Origin: Paracoccus sp. (in: a-proteobacteria)
Lineage (GTDB): Bacteria; Pseudomonadota; Alphaproteobacteria; Rhodobacterales; Rhodobacteraceae
Direction of reading: 5' to 3'
Assembly (NCBI RefSeq): GCF_030538755.1
Contig: NZ_JAUNTJ010000006.1
Coordinates: 62,001-126,000, forward strand
DNA: 64,000 nt
Part shown: positions 28,207 through 35,910 of the stretch, one piece after another
Numbering within the stretch: the stretch's first letter is position 1
How the letters are laid out: each line of letters starts with the position of its first letter
Position numbers and translations under genes: made by a program
The notes under the pieces: model-generated
What the model saw: only the letters and a program-made list of their open reading frames with translations
Told to the model about the DNA's origin: nothing
Databases searched by the model: none

Positions 28207-29880
28207 TCAGGGGGCGGGCTGGAAAGGCGGGGCATCCGGCGCGATTGCGATGCCCTGCGCCAGCCGGTGGAAAGATCCGGCATGGACCTGCGCCAGCCCG
28301 CTGGCCCGGATCAGGTAACGCGCGCCCGGCGGCGGTTCCCGGTCCAGATAGTCGGTTGCGGCCAGCGCGCCGCCGTTCAGCGGGCGATAGGGGTCGTCGC
28401 CCTCGGCACGCAGGATCAGCGCGCCCTCGGCCCCGTCCGGCAGGGTCCAGCGCAGGTGGGTGCCCTGCGGCGTGGTCCGGGCCTGTGCGTCGCGGACCGG
28501 CGGCAGAGGAAAGGGGCGCAGCGTCGGGTCGCCCAGCAGGTTCACCCAGGGCGGGTTCAGCCAGTCGTAATTGCCATTCGCCGGATAGTCGCGCGTTTCC
28601 AGCCCCCCGCGCGAGGCATGGCCATTGTTGACCGTGCGCAGATGCGCCTGCCCGATGCTTTCGCCCAGGGCCATGCCGTGCAACTGCCACGCGGGCCTTC
28701 CGCCCCAGCCGACAGCCAGCGGGCCGGGCTGCGCCAGCAGCGCGGTCATGGCGTTGTTGCGCTGGTCAAAGCGATGCTTGGCGCTGCCGAAATTGATGGT
28801 AAAGGCGGCCTCGGACGGGGGCAGGGCGTGATAGCCTCCGCCGCCCCACTGGCCGAAATCGACGCCGATCAGATAGGGGCCGCCGCCTGCCGTATCGTGA
28901 TGCCCGCCCGCCGTCACCGCATCCGGGCCAACGATATTGTTCACCGCATTGCGTTCGACCATCAGATGATTGCTGCCCGCATAGGCGCGGCGCGGATCAC
29001 CGACCTGCCCGTGCCGCCAGCGGTGATTGCGGTCGAAATAGGCGCGCAGCAGGGGTAACTCGCCGCCGAAACGGTCGTCCAGCAGGGCAAAGTCGATGCG
29101 CCCGATCTGCATACGGATGCCATCGGCGGGCAGGGTGCCGGGGATCAGTTGCGGCGTGCCATCCGCGCCGGGGGCCGAGGGCCAGAACCCGTCCGGGTCG
29201 GCATAGAACAGATCGGTCGGCACGGCATGAGGGTCGTGGCCATCGGGGTTCACCCGGCCGGTGCGGACAATCGGCAGGTGCCCGATCAGGATCACCGTAT
29301 GCGGCGTTTCCGGGTCGGCGCGGAACTGCGCGGTGATCCAGCGGCGCAGCGCCATGGCGCGGCCAAGGTTGTCGGCCGGGTCATCGGCGGCGCGCGGCGA
29401 CAAATGGCGCGTGACCCGGTATCCCGCGCCGGTCAGATCGGATTGGAACAGGTCCAGCGACGTGGCTAGATCGTCTGCCAGCGTGTCATCGACGACCATC
29501 AGCGCCACGCCCTGATCGGCCAGCGCGGGCACCTGATGCCCGGCGGCCCAGACGGCGGTGGCCGGGCGGGTGCCGTCGATCCGCACCTGATATTCGCGCG
29601 CGACCCCGGCGGGCAGGTCGTCGGTGAACAGGCGCGCGGTGCCGGGCTGCCGGGGGACGGGCTGCCATGTCTGCGGCCCGCTCTGCCCCAGATCGCGGCG
29701 GAACACCTGCGCCATGCCGCGCGGCGCGGTGGGCCAGTCCAGCCGCAACCCGGCCCCCCCGTCCGAGACCTGCCCGTTCAGCATCAGCGGATGTGTCTGT
29801 GCCCCGGCTGCGCCCGCCCCCGCCCCCGCGCCCATGGCCGCGATCACCGCCAGCGCGATGAGGCGCCCGGCCCGGATCAT
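28207..29880 (-). CDS. Secreted gingipain (C25)-like protein without catalytic cysteine
   Basis: A 557-aa exported protein with signal peptide ending AAGA-QTHP (about residue 27). The centre resembles peptidase family C25: HTVILIGHLPIV, DLFYADPDGFW, MQIGRIDF, and a late segment with RFDQRNNAMTALLAQPGPLA, VGWGGRPAW and GMALGESIGQAHLRTVNN matching the gingipain stretch after the nucleophile. Where C25 enzymes have Cys, this protein reads NFGSAKHRFD, and I find no Cys anywhere in it. A fibronectin-III-like domain precedes the C-terminus. It is probably a binding or structural relative and not a protease. The start overlaps the dctM stop by 1 nt (TGATG), so it is coupled to the TRAP operon. Confidence 0.6.
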   Translation of the reverse strand: MIRAGRLIALAVIAAMGAGAGAGAAGAQTHPLMLNGQVSDGGAGLRLDWPTAPRGMAQVFRRDLGQSGPQTWQPVPRQPGTARLFTDDLPAGVAREYQVRIDGTRPATAVWAAGHQVPALADQGVALMVVDDTLADDLATSLDLFQSDLTGAGYRVTRHLSPRAADDPADNLGRAMALRRWITAQFRADPETPHTVILIGHLPIVRTGRVNPDGHDPHAVPTDLFYADPDGFWPSAPGADGTPQLIPGTLPADGIRMQIGRIDFALLDDRFGGELPLLRAYFDRNHRWRHGQVGDPRRAYAGSNHLMVERNAVNNIVGPDAVTAGGHHDTAGGGPYLIGVDFGQWGGGGYHALPPSEAAFTINFGSAKHRFDQRNNAMTALLAQPGPLAVGWGGRPAWQLHGMALGESIGQAHLRTVNNGHASRGGLETRDYPANGNYDWLNPPWVNLLGDPTLRPFPLPPVRDAQARTTPQGTHLRWTLPDGAEGALILRAEGDDPYRPLNGGALAATDYLDREPPPGARYLIRASGLAQVHAGSFHRLAQGIAIAPDAPPFQPAP

Positions 29881-31166
29881 CAGCGATAACCGCCCAGTGC
29901 CGGCAGCCATGTGGACAGCGCCGGCACAAAGGTCAGCACCAGCAGAACCAGCAGCGCCGCGGCCAGAAACGGCGGCAATTCGCGGATCAGCGCGCCCGGC
30001 CTTTGCCCGGTGGCGGCGGAAATCACAAAGATCAGCCCGCCCACGGGCGGTGTCAGCAGCCCAAAGGTCAGGTTCACGATCACGACGATGGCGAAATGGT
30101 TCGGCGCAATCCCCAGCGAATAGGCAATCGGCGCAAGGATCGGCACAAGGATCATCACCCCCGGCAGCGGGTCCATGAACATGCCAAAGATCAGCAGCAG
30201 CACGTTCACCGCCAGCAGGAACATGATCGGCGACAGCTCCAGCGCGACGACATGCTGCGCCAGGGCCTGCGGCACGCCCTCGATAATCAGCACCCAGGCA
30301 AAGGCGCGGGCGGATGCAAGGATCAGCAGCACCGCCACCGACATGATGGCCGCGCGGCGCAGCGCATCCCACAGCGCCGCCAGCGACAGGCTGCGATAGA
30401 TGACCGAGCTGATGACCAGCGCATAGAACACGGCCATCACCGATGCCTCGGTCGGGGTGGTGATACCGCTGCGGATGCCGCCCACGATCATCACGATCAG
30501 CAGCAGCGAGGGCAGGGCATACAGGGATGTGCGCCCGATTTCGCCCCAGCCGGGGCGGTTGCCGGTGCCGCGATAGTTGCGGCGGCGGCTGATGATGGCG
30601 TTGACCACCGCCATGCTGGCCGAAATCAGCAGGCCCGGCAGGATGCCCGCCATGAACAGCGACCCGACCGAAACCCGCTGATCCTGAAGCGCATAGATAA
30701 TCATCGTGATCGAGGGCGGGATGATCGGTCCCACCACCGCGCTGGAAATGGTCAGCGCCCCGGCATAGGCGCGGTCATAGCCACCGCGCTCCATCATGCG
30801 GGTCATGATCGCGCCCGGCCCGGCGGCATCGGCCAATGCCGACCCGGAAATGCCCGCGAACAGCGTCTGCGACAGCACGTTGGCATGGCCCAGACCGCCG
30901 CGCAGATGGCCGACGAATTGCGTGGCAAAGCGCAGCAGCGCCTGCGAAATCGCCCCTGCCGACATGATTTCCGCCGCCAGAACAAAGAACGGCACCGCCA
31001 GCAAGGGGAAACTGTCGATCCCCGAAAACATTTCCTTGGGGATCACCAGCAACGGATAGGGGCCAAGGATGCCCAGGGCGACAAAGGCCGACAGCCCCAG
31101 CGCAAAGGCCACCGGCACACCGATGGCAACAAAGACCAGAAAGGCCACGATCATCAGGGTAATCAT
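29880..31166 (-). CDS. dctM: TRAP transporter large permease DctM
   Basis: Membrane carrier subunit of 428 aa with about 12 helices in two inverted repeats. Landmarks: GIDSFPLLAVPFFVLAAEIM, GISGSALADAAGPGAIM, VVGPIIPPSITMIIYAL, and in the second half GMFMDPLPGVMILVPILAPIA and LTPPVGGLIFV. It is sodium-coupled in characterised members. It lies 3 nt after dctQ and overlaps the gingipain-like gene by 1 nt. The substrate is most likely an organic acid, but nothing local identifies it. Confidence 0.95.
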   Translation of the reverse strand: MITLMIVAFLVFVAIGVPVAFALGLSAFVALGILGPYPLLVIPKEMFSGIDSFPLLAVPFFVLAAEIMSAGAISQALLRFATQFVGHLRGGLGHANVLSQTLFAGISGSALADAAGPGAIMTRMMERGGYDRAYAGALTISSAVVGPIIPPSITMIIYALQDQRVSVGSLFMAGILPGLLISASMAVVNAIISRRRNYRGTGNRPGWGEIGRTSLYALPSLLLIVMIVGGIRSGITTPTEASVMAVFYALVISSVIYRSLSLAALWDALRRAAIMSVAVLLILASARAFAWVLIIEGVPQALAQHVVALELSPIMFLLAVNVLLLIFGMFMDPLPGVMILVPILAPIAYSLGIAPNHFAIVVIVNLTFGLLTPPVGGLIFVISAATGQRPGALIRELPPFLAAALLVLLVLTFVPALSTWLPALGGYR

Positions 31167-31169
31167 CGG

Positions 31170-31682
31170 TCAGACGGCCTCGTTTTCGTCGCGGTCCAGC
31201 CCGTGGCGCAGATAGCGCCGGGCGATCAGCAGCAGATGCACGGTCAGCAGGGTAAAGCCGACCGGCATGGCCAGATAGACCCATGACATCGACAGCCGCA
31301 GCGCCGCCGAGCGCTGGAACTGTGCGCGGGCGGCGTATTCCCAGCCGATCCAGATCATCGCCGCGAAAAAGCCCAGAAGCAGCAGCAGAACCACCATCCG
31401 CAGGCCCCGCGCCACCAGATCGGGCAGCGCGGTTTGCAGGTTGGACAGTGCGACATGCGCGCCTTCGCGCAGGGCCAGCCCGGCACCCAGAAAGCTCATC
31501 CAGATCATCGCATAGCGCGCCACCTCGTCCGCCCATGGCAGCGAGCGGTTGGTGAAATAGCGCAGGCCCACGTTCCAGCCGACGGTGATGCACATCACCA
31601 CCAGCAGCGCGATAATGACGGCGGCGTTCAGCGCGACAAAGCCGCGTTCCAGCCGTCCGATGATCTGGTTGTGCCGGGTCAT
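31170..31682 (-). CDS. dctQ: TRAP transporter small permease DctQ
   Basis: Small membrane subunit (170 aa) with four helices at about 17-40, 50-68, 88-110 and 130-152. The family motif around helix 2 is present: LRYFTNRSLPWADEVARYAMIW, followed by GAGLALREGAHVAL. It bridges DctP and DctM in the membrane. Start ATG 31682 overlaps the dctP stop by 4 nt. Confidence 0.93.
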   Translation of the reverse strand: MTRHNQIIGRLERGFVALNAAVIIALLVVMCITVGWNVGLRYFTNRSLPWADEVARYAMIWMSFLGAGLALREGAHVALSNLQTALPDLVARGLRMVVLLLLLGFFAAMIWIGWEYAARAQFQRSAALRLSMSWVYLAMPVGFTLLTVHLLLIARRYLRHGLDRDENEAV

Positions 31683-32656
31683 TGCGTGGCGATGATGCTG
31701 TCCATCAGTTCCTGCCCGAACTGGCCCTGATAGGTGGCATAGGTGTCGGCCAGACGATCCTGAAACACCTGTTTTTGTTCGGGCGTCAGGGTGTTCACCT
31801 CCATCCCGCGCGCTTGCAGGGTCTCGACGCCCTCGACCTCGACCTGATCGACATAGGCGCGCATCGCGGCGGCGGCGGCGTCGCCGGCCTTTTCGAAGGC
31901 GGCCTTTTGCGTGTCGTCCAGATCGTTCCACAGCCGCTGCGACACCATCACGATGGCCGAGGAATAGACGTGGCCATCAAGGGTCAGGTATTTCTGCACC
32001 TCGTTCAGATTGGCCGAGACGATCACCGACAGCGGGTTTTCCTGCCCGTCGATGGCACCCTGTTCCAGCGCCGGGATCACCTCGGGCCAGGCCATCGGGG
32101 TGGGGGCCGCGCCAAGCGCCTCGAAGGCGCGGATGTGGACCGGGTTTTCCATGGTGCGGATCTTCAGCCCGGCCATGTCTTCGGGGGTGACGATCGGGTT
32201 GCGGTTATTGGTGATATGGCGAAAGCCCTGTTCGCCCCATGCCAGCGCGTGGGTGCCGACATTATCGAATTTCGCCAGCATATCCTGCCCGATAGGACCG
32301 TCCAGCACCTGCCGGGCGTGGTCCATGTCGCGGAACAGGAAGGGGATGTCGAACACGCCGACCTCGGGGACGAAGTTGGACAGCGTGCCCGAGGACGCGA
32401 TCATCGCCTCGACCGTGCCCAGTTGCAGGCCCTCGATCACCTCGCGTTCGCCGCCCAGCCCGGACGAGGGGAAATGCCGCACGGTAAAGGCATCGCCCAG
32501 TTCGGATTTCAGCGTTTCCTCAAAGGCGCGGGCACCGGCGCCGTAATGGCTGTCTTCGGCCAGGGCATAGCCGATCTTGACCTCGGCCGCGCTTGCCATG
32601 CTGACACCAAGGACCAGCGCGCTGGCCGTGCAGAAAAAGAACCTTGTCATCATCAT
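31679..32656 (-). CDS. dctP: TRAP transporter substrate-binding protein DctP
   Basis: Periplasmic receptor of about 323-325 aa. Signal peptide residues 1-24 (ends ASA-AEVK). The ligand-carboxylate arginine lies in GLKIRTMENPVHIRAFEALGAAPTPM, the DctP hallmark, and EVIPALEQGAIDGQENPL is the usual second motif. Three consecutive ATGs (32656, 32653, 32650) follow AAAGGGAG; spacing favours the second or third. It is the first gene of the dctP-dctQ-dctM-C25-like operon. Ligand class cannot be assigned beyond carboxylate. Confidence 0.95.
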   Translation of the reverse strand: MMMTRFFFCTASALVLGVSMASAAEVKIGYALAEDSHYGAGARAFEETLKSELGDAFTVRHFPSSGLGGEREVIEGLQLGTVEAMIASSGTLSNFVPEVGVFDIPFLFRDMDHARQVLDGPIGQDMLAKFDNVGTHALAWGEQGFRHITNNRNPIVTPEDMAGLKIRTMENPVHIRAFEALGAAPTPMAWPEVIPALEQGAIDGQENPLSVIVSANLNEVQKYLTLDGHVYSSAIVMVSQRLWNDLDDTQKAAFEKAGDAAAAAMRAYVDQVEVEGVETLQARGMEVNTLTPEQKQVFQDRLADTYATYQGQFGQELMDSIIATQ

Positions 32657-32732
32657 CTCCCTTTGTTGCGGGGATTTGGGCCGGACGGGCGCGTGACGTC
32701 AAGGCACCTTTTCTGGCAGGTGCGCGGGAATG

Positions 32733-32746
32733 GTCATATGAATGAC
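32733..32746. promoter_or_regulatory. Dyad upstream of the His-rich PCuAC-like gene
   Basis: GTCAT-ATGA-ATGAC is a perfect 5+5 bp inverted repeat overlapping the 8-bp palindrome TCATATGA, 42 nt upstream of the ATG at 32789. The local AT-richness in an otherwise GC-rich gap suggests a promoter/operator. It does not match a Zur or Fur box convincingly. Confidence 0.3.
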
Positions 32747-32788
32747 ATATCCATGCGCTTGGTTAAGGGCGCAAAAAAGAGGTTTCCC

Positions 32789-33268
32789 ATGCGCCGCAGC
32801 CTGATCGCCCTGAGTGTCGCCCTGTTCCCCGCCATTGCGCTGGCCGCAGATGACCACGCCCATCACGTCAGCGAGGCCGGGGGGCTGCGTGTGCTGCACG
32901 CATGGACCCCGGCGCGGTCAGCGGGCGATGAGGCGCTGATCTATCTGGAGGTCGAGAACCTGTCGGGCACCGACGCCACCCTGACCGGCGGCGAGGCATT
33001 GGGCAAACCGCTGGAGATCGTCGGTTTCCAATACGGTTCTTCGGGCGAAAGCTGGGTGGTCCTGCCCGCCCTGCCGCTGCCTGCGGGGCATAAGGTCGCA
33101 TTGGAGCCGCGCGTGATCGCCCTGCGGCTGGACCGGTTGCCGCAGGCTTTGGTGGCGGGGGATGAATTGGATATCGAGGTGCGGATCGGCGATGTCCATC
33201 TGGATGCCCATGCCGAAATCGGCGCACGAAATGCCAGCGCGCACAGCCATGCGGGGCACGCGCATTAA
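32789..33268 (+). CDS. PCu(A)C-like (DUF461) periplasmic metal-chaperone protein with His-rich ends
   Basis: Exported protein of 159 aa: signal peptide to about residue 20 (AIALA-ADDH), then a beta-rich domain with the PCuAC layout (LRVLHAWTPARSAGDEALIYLEVENLSG near residues 33-60, and LPLPAGHKVALEPRVIALRLD later). The Met/His copper motif of true PCu(A)C proteins is not present. Instead both ends are His-rich (DDHAHHV at the mature N-terminus, HSHAGHAH at the C-terminus), suited to zinc or copper. Ribosome site GAGG is 6 nt upstream. It converges on an ABC/DUF3299 cluster whose permease also has a His-rich loop, so the two probably serve the same metal. Function is inferred. Confidence 0.72.
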   Translation: MRRSLIALSVALFPAIALAADDHAHHVSEAGGLRVLHAWTPARSAGDEALIYLEVENLSGTDATLTGGEALGKPLEIVGFQYGSSGESWVVLPALPLPAGHKVALEPRVIALRLDRLPQALVAGDELDIEVRIGDVHLDAHAEIGARNASAHSHAGHAH

Positions 33269-33405
33269 AGGCGAGGTTGCGCCCGAAGGTGCGTATTTTG
33301 GCAAACAGGAAGCGGCGGGCGCTGGTTTGATGCTGGTTTTCGTGTTGCCCGTGATTGTTGGGTTTTGGGCTGCGAAAGTTGTGTGCAGGTGGCTGCGCCG
33401 GGGTT

Positions 33406-34713
33406 TTACCCCCGCAAATCGGTCAGCAGCGGGCGGCGGACGGCCATCCATGCGGGGACCAGGGCCAGCAGCAGGGTCAGGCTGACGAAGGCGGCAACGA
33501 GGTGCAGTTCGGGCCAGCCCAGACGGGCGGCTACCAGCACGTCGGTTCGGGTGGTGACGATGGTCGAGATGACCCGCGCGGCGATCCAGCCAAGGCCAAG
33601 GCCAAGCGTCGCGCCGATCAGGATCAGGGCGGCGGAATAGCTCCAGACGACGGCGAAGACAAAGCGCAGCGGGGCACCGACGGCGCGCAGCAGGGCAAGG
33701 CTGCGTGCCACCAGCCGCACAAGGATCATCAGCCCGATCAGCACCGACAGCGTGACCAGCACCTGCGTCAGCACTGCCATCAGCGACATGGCAGACCGGA
33801 CCTCGCCCATCAGCCCGTGCAGTTGCGACAACACGGTGCCGGGGAAAAACGCCATCAGATCGGATCGGGTGAATTGCGAGCGCAGGGCGTAATTGCCCCA
33901 TAGTTCTGTCGCGCGGACCAGCACGGCGGGGGTGCCGGGCATGTATTCGGGGATGAAGGGCGGGCCGATGCGGGGATCGCCGGTTTCGTGGCCGTTGGGC
34001 AGGCCGTGCACCTCCCACACGCCTTCGACGGGGACCAGAATGGCCCGGTCCCACGGGCTGCCGGTGGGGGCCATGCGGCCGGTGACGTGATAGCTGAAAC
34101 CGGCATGGCCGTGATCGTCGGTATCATGCCCGGTGCCGTGTGCGGGGGTAAAGCTGTCGCCGATGGCGACGGGGGCAAAGGCACCGGCGACGGCCTGATA
34201 CGCGGTTTCGAACATCTGGCCCTGGGCCAGTGTGCCGGCCAGATGGGTGACGAATTCGGCGGTTGTGCCGACGACGGGGGCACCCTGATAGCTGTCGCCA
34301 AAGGCGATGGGGGCGGCAAGGGCGACGCCTTGGGTCGTGGCGATTTCGTTATATTGCGCGCCCGTGACCAGCGCCATGTCGGACGGTTGCAGATAGACGG
34401 CGGCCAGCATCGCGGTGACTTCGCTGCCCGGCGCGGCGACGATCAGATCGAACGGTTCAGCCGCGCGGGCCGAGCCTTGGCGCAGGCCGCGTTCCTGTGC
34501 CAGCAGGCCGACGCCAAGGCCGACCGACACCGCGATCAGCAGCACGAACAGCGCGTTGACCCATGTGAAGCGGCGCAGCATGGCGGTGGCCAGCGGCAGC
34601 GGGCGCAGGCCGCGCAGCACGATCAGCCCGGCGATCAGCCCCGGTGCGATCAGGGCCAGCGCGATCAGCGTATCCTGAATGGCGGGGGGCAATCCGGCCC
34701 AGAAATCACCCAT
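33406..34713 (-). CDS. FtsX/LolE-type ABC transporter permease with a His-rich periplasmic loop
   Basis: Membrane subunit of 435 aa: an N-terminal helix pair (about 13-33 and 45-68), a large periplasmic domain, then three C-terminal helices with FtsX-domain sequence (VLTQVLVTLSVLIGLMILV to the end LLTDLRG). The periplasmic domain contains a cluster of histidines (PAHGTGHDTDDHGHAGFSYH, about residues 205-225), a likely metal-binding loop, and PTGSPWDRAILVPVEGVWEVHG. It overlaps the ATPase gene by 8 nt. It is not a LolCDE complex by context; a zinc/copper-linked ABC system similar in content to Vibrio ZrgABCDE is my inference. Confidence 0.82.
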   Translation of the reverse strand: MGDFWAGLPPAIQDTLIALALIAPGLIAGLIVLRGLRPLPLATAMLRRFTWVNALFVLLIAVSVGLGVGLLAQERGLRQGSARAAEPFDLIVAAPGSEVTAMLAAVYLQPSDMALVTGAQYNEIATTQGVALAAPIAFGDSYQGAPVVGTTAEFVTHLAGTLAQGQMFETAYQAVAGAFAPVAIGDSFTPAHGTGHDTDDHGHAGFSYHVTGRMAPTGSPWDRAILVPVEGVWEVHGLPNGHETGDPRIGPPFIPEYMPGTPAVLVRATELWGNYALRSQFTRSDLMAFFPGTVLSQLHGLMGEVRSAMSLMAVLTQVLVTLSVLIGLMILVRLVARSLALLRAVGAPLRFVFAVVWSYSAALILIGATLGLGLGWIAARVISTIVTTRTDVLVAARLGWPELHLVAAFVSLTLLLALVPAWMAVRRPLLTDLRG

Positions 34714-35389
34714 GGCTGTCCTCGGTGATGCGGCCATCGGCCAATGTGATCTGCCGCTGCATCTGCGCGGCCAGCGTGGCGTCATGGGTGACGGTGACAA
34801 GCGTGCGCCCGCCCTCGGTCGCCAGTGCCACCAGATCGCGGCCCAGCCGGTCGGCATTGTCGCGATCCAGCGCGGCGGTGGGTTCGTCGGCCAGAATGAC
34901 CGGCGGATCGGCGGCCAGCGCGCGGGCCACGGCGATGCGCTGACGTTCGCCGCCGGAATAGCTGTCCACCGTGCGCGCGCCGGTCTGCGGCAGGCCAAGG
35001 CGCGTCAGCCAGCGGGCCGCCGTGTCATGGATGCCGCCCCGCGCCCGTGCCGGGGAAAAGGCGGCGGCCAGCGCCGCATTGCCAAGGGCCGACAGTTCCT
35101 CGAACAGGTGGCAGTCCTGAAAGATCAGGCCAAGGGTTTCGCGGCGAAAGCGGGCGCGGTCGTCCTGAGACAGGGCGGCGATATCGCGCTCGGCCCACAG
35201 CACCTGCCCCGCCGATGGCCGCACCAGCCCGCTGAGGACATGCAGCAGCGTCGATTTGCCCGCCCCCGATGGCCCGCGCAGGGCGACGGTCTGGCCGCCG
35301 GGGATATGCAGCGCCGCGATGTCCAGCAGCACCCGCCCCTGAGGGGTGGTCACACGCAGATCGTGGATATGCAGGGCGGGCGCGGCCAT
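34706..35389 (-). CDS. ABC transporter ATP-binding protein (LolD/MacB type)
   Basis: ATPase of about 227 aa: Walker A GPSGAGKST, Q-loop LIFQDCHLFEEL, signature YSGGERQRIAVARAL, Walker B VILADEPTAALD, switch His in VTVTHDATLA. These place it in the MacB/LolD group that pairs with FtsX-type permeases. Two starts are possible: ATG 35389, 1 nt after the upstream stop, and ATG 35404, overlapping it; neither has a clear ribosome site. The downstream permease overlaps by 8 nt, so they form a pair. Confidence 0.9.
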   Translation of the reverse strand: MAAPALHIHDLRVTTPQGRVLLDIAALHIPGGQTVALRGPSGAGKSTLLHVLSGLVRPSAGQVLWAERDIAALSQDDRARFRRETLGLIFQDCHLFEELSALGNAALAAAFSPARARGGIHDTAARWLTRLGLPQTGARTVDSYSGGERQRIAVARALAADPPVILADEPTAALDRDNADRLGRDLVALATEGGRTLVTVTHDATLAAQMQRQITLADGRITEDSHG

Positions 35390-35390
35390 G

Positions 35391-35828
35391 TCAGACGCGG
35401 GCATAGGTGGCGTCGCTCAGGCGCACCTTGGAATAAAAGCCCAGTTCGGGATCGACATGATCGCCCAGTTCCAGCACGCCGTTGACGGTGATCGGCACGT
35501 TGAAGGCGATGACATTGACCACACGTTTCGCATAGACCGCCAGAATATCGTTGGGCCACGGCATCCCCGGTTCGCAGAACGGGCAGACGGCCATCGGGCG
35601 GTTGGTCAGCACAAAGAACACCGAATCCGCCTTGAGCGGCGGCGCCATAAAGCCCCAGATCTCGGTCCGCTTGCCTTCCTGTTCCAGCGCAAAATCGGAA
35701 AAGCTCATGTCGCGGTTATACAGTTCACGCAGGCGCGCGGTCTTGTCCGAGGCGAGGGCGGGCCTGCCCGGCAAGGTCAGACCGGCACCAAAAGCGGGCA
35801 GCGAGGTCAAAAGCTGGCGGCGGTTCAT
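35391..35828 (-). CDS. DUF3299-family exported protein
   Basis: A 145-aa protein with a twin-arginine-like leader (NRRQLL then a hydrophobic run ending PALA), followed by a DUF3299 domain: FSDFALEQEGKRTEIWGFMAPP, a strand VFFVLTNRP, then the CPFCEPGMPWP cysteine pair, and VNVIAFNVPITVNGVLELG. DUF3299 proteins often accompany MacB-like ABC transporters in metal-related loci. It is the first gene of the three-gene set. The CxxC could bind metal or be redox active. Function unknown; context suggests metal handling. Confidence 0.8.
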   Translation of the reverse strand: MNRRQLLTSLPAFGAGLTLPGRPALASDKTARLRELYNRDMSFSDFALEQEGKRTEIWGFMAPPLKADSVFFVLTNRPMAVCPFCEPGMPWPNDILAVYAKRVVNVIAFNVPITVNGVLELGDHVDPELGFYSKVRLSDATYARV

Positions 35829-35867
35829 GGCGGTTCCTTTCGCGCGGGGCGGGTAAGGTCATGGCGA

Positions 35868-35893
35868 ATGGCCCCGACAGATGCCGGGGCCAT
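35868..35893 (-). terminator. Terminator-like hairpin downstream of the alkaline phosphatase
   Basis: ATGGCCCCG and CGGGGCCAT form a perfect 9-bp stem with an 8-nt loop, beginning 17 nt past the phosphatase stop and lying between it and the start of the DUF3299 gene. There is no U-tract, so termination may be partial. Confidence 0.55.
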
Positions 35894-35910
35894 TGCAGTT
35901 TGACACAGGA

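Noticed and set aside
32657-32788. Zur or Fur box upstream of the His-rich PCuAC-like gene
   Set aside because: The local dyad does not resemble known alphaproteobacterial Zur or Fur boxes closely enough.
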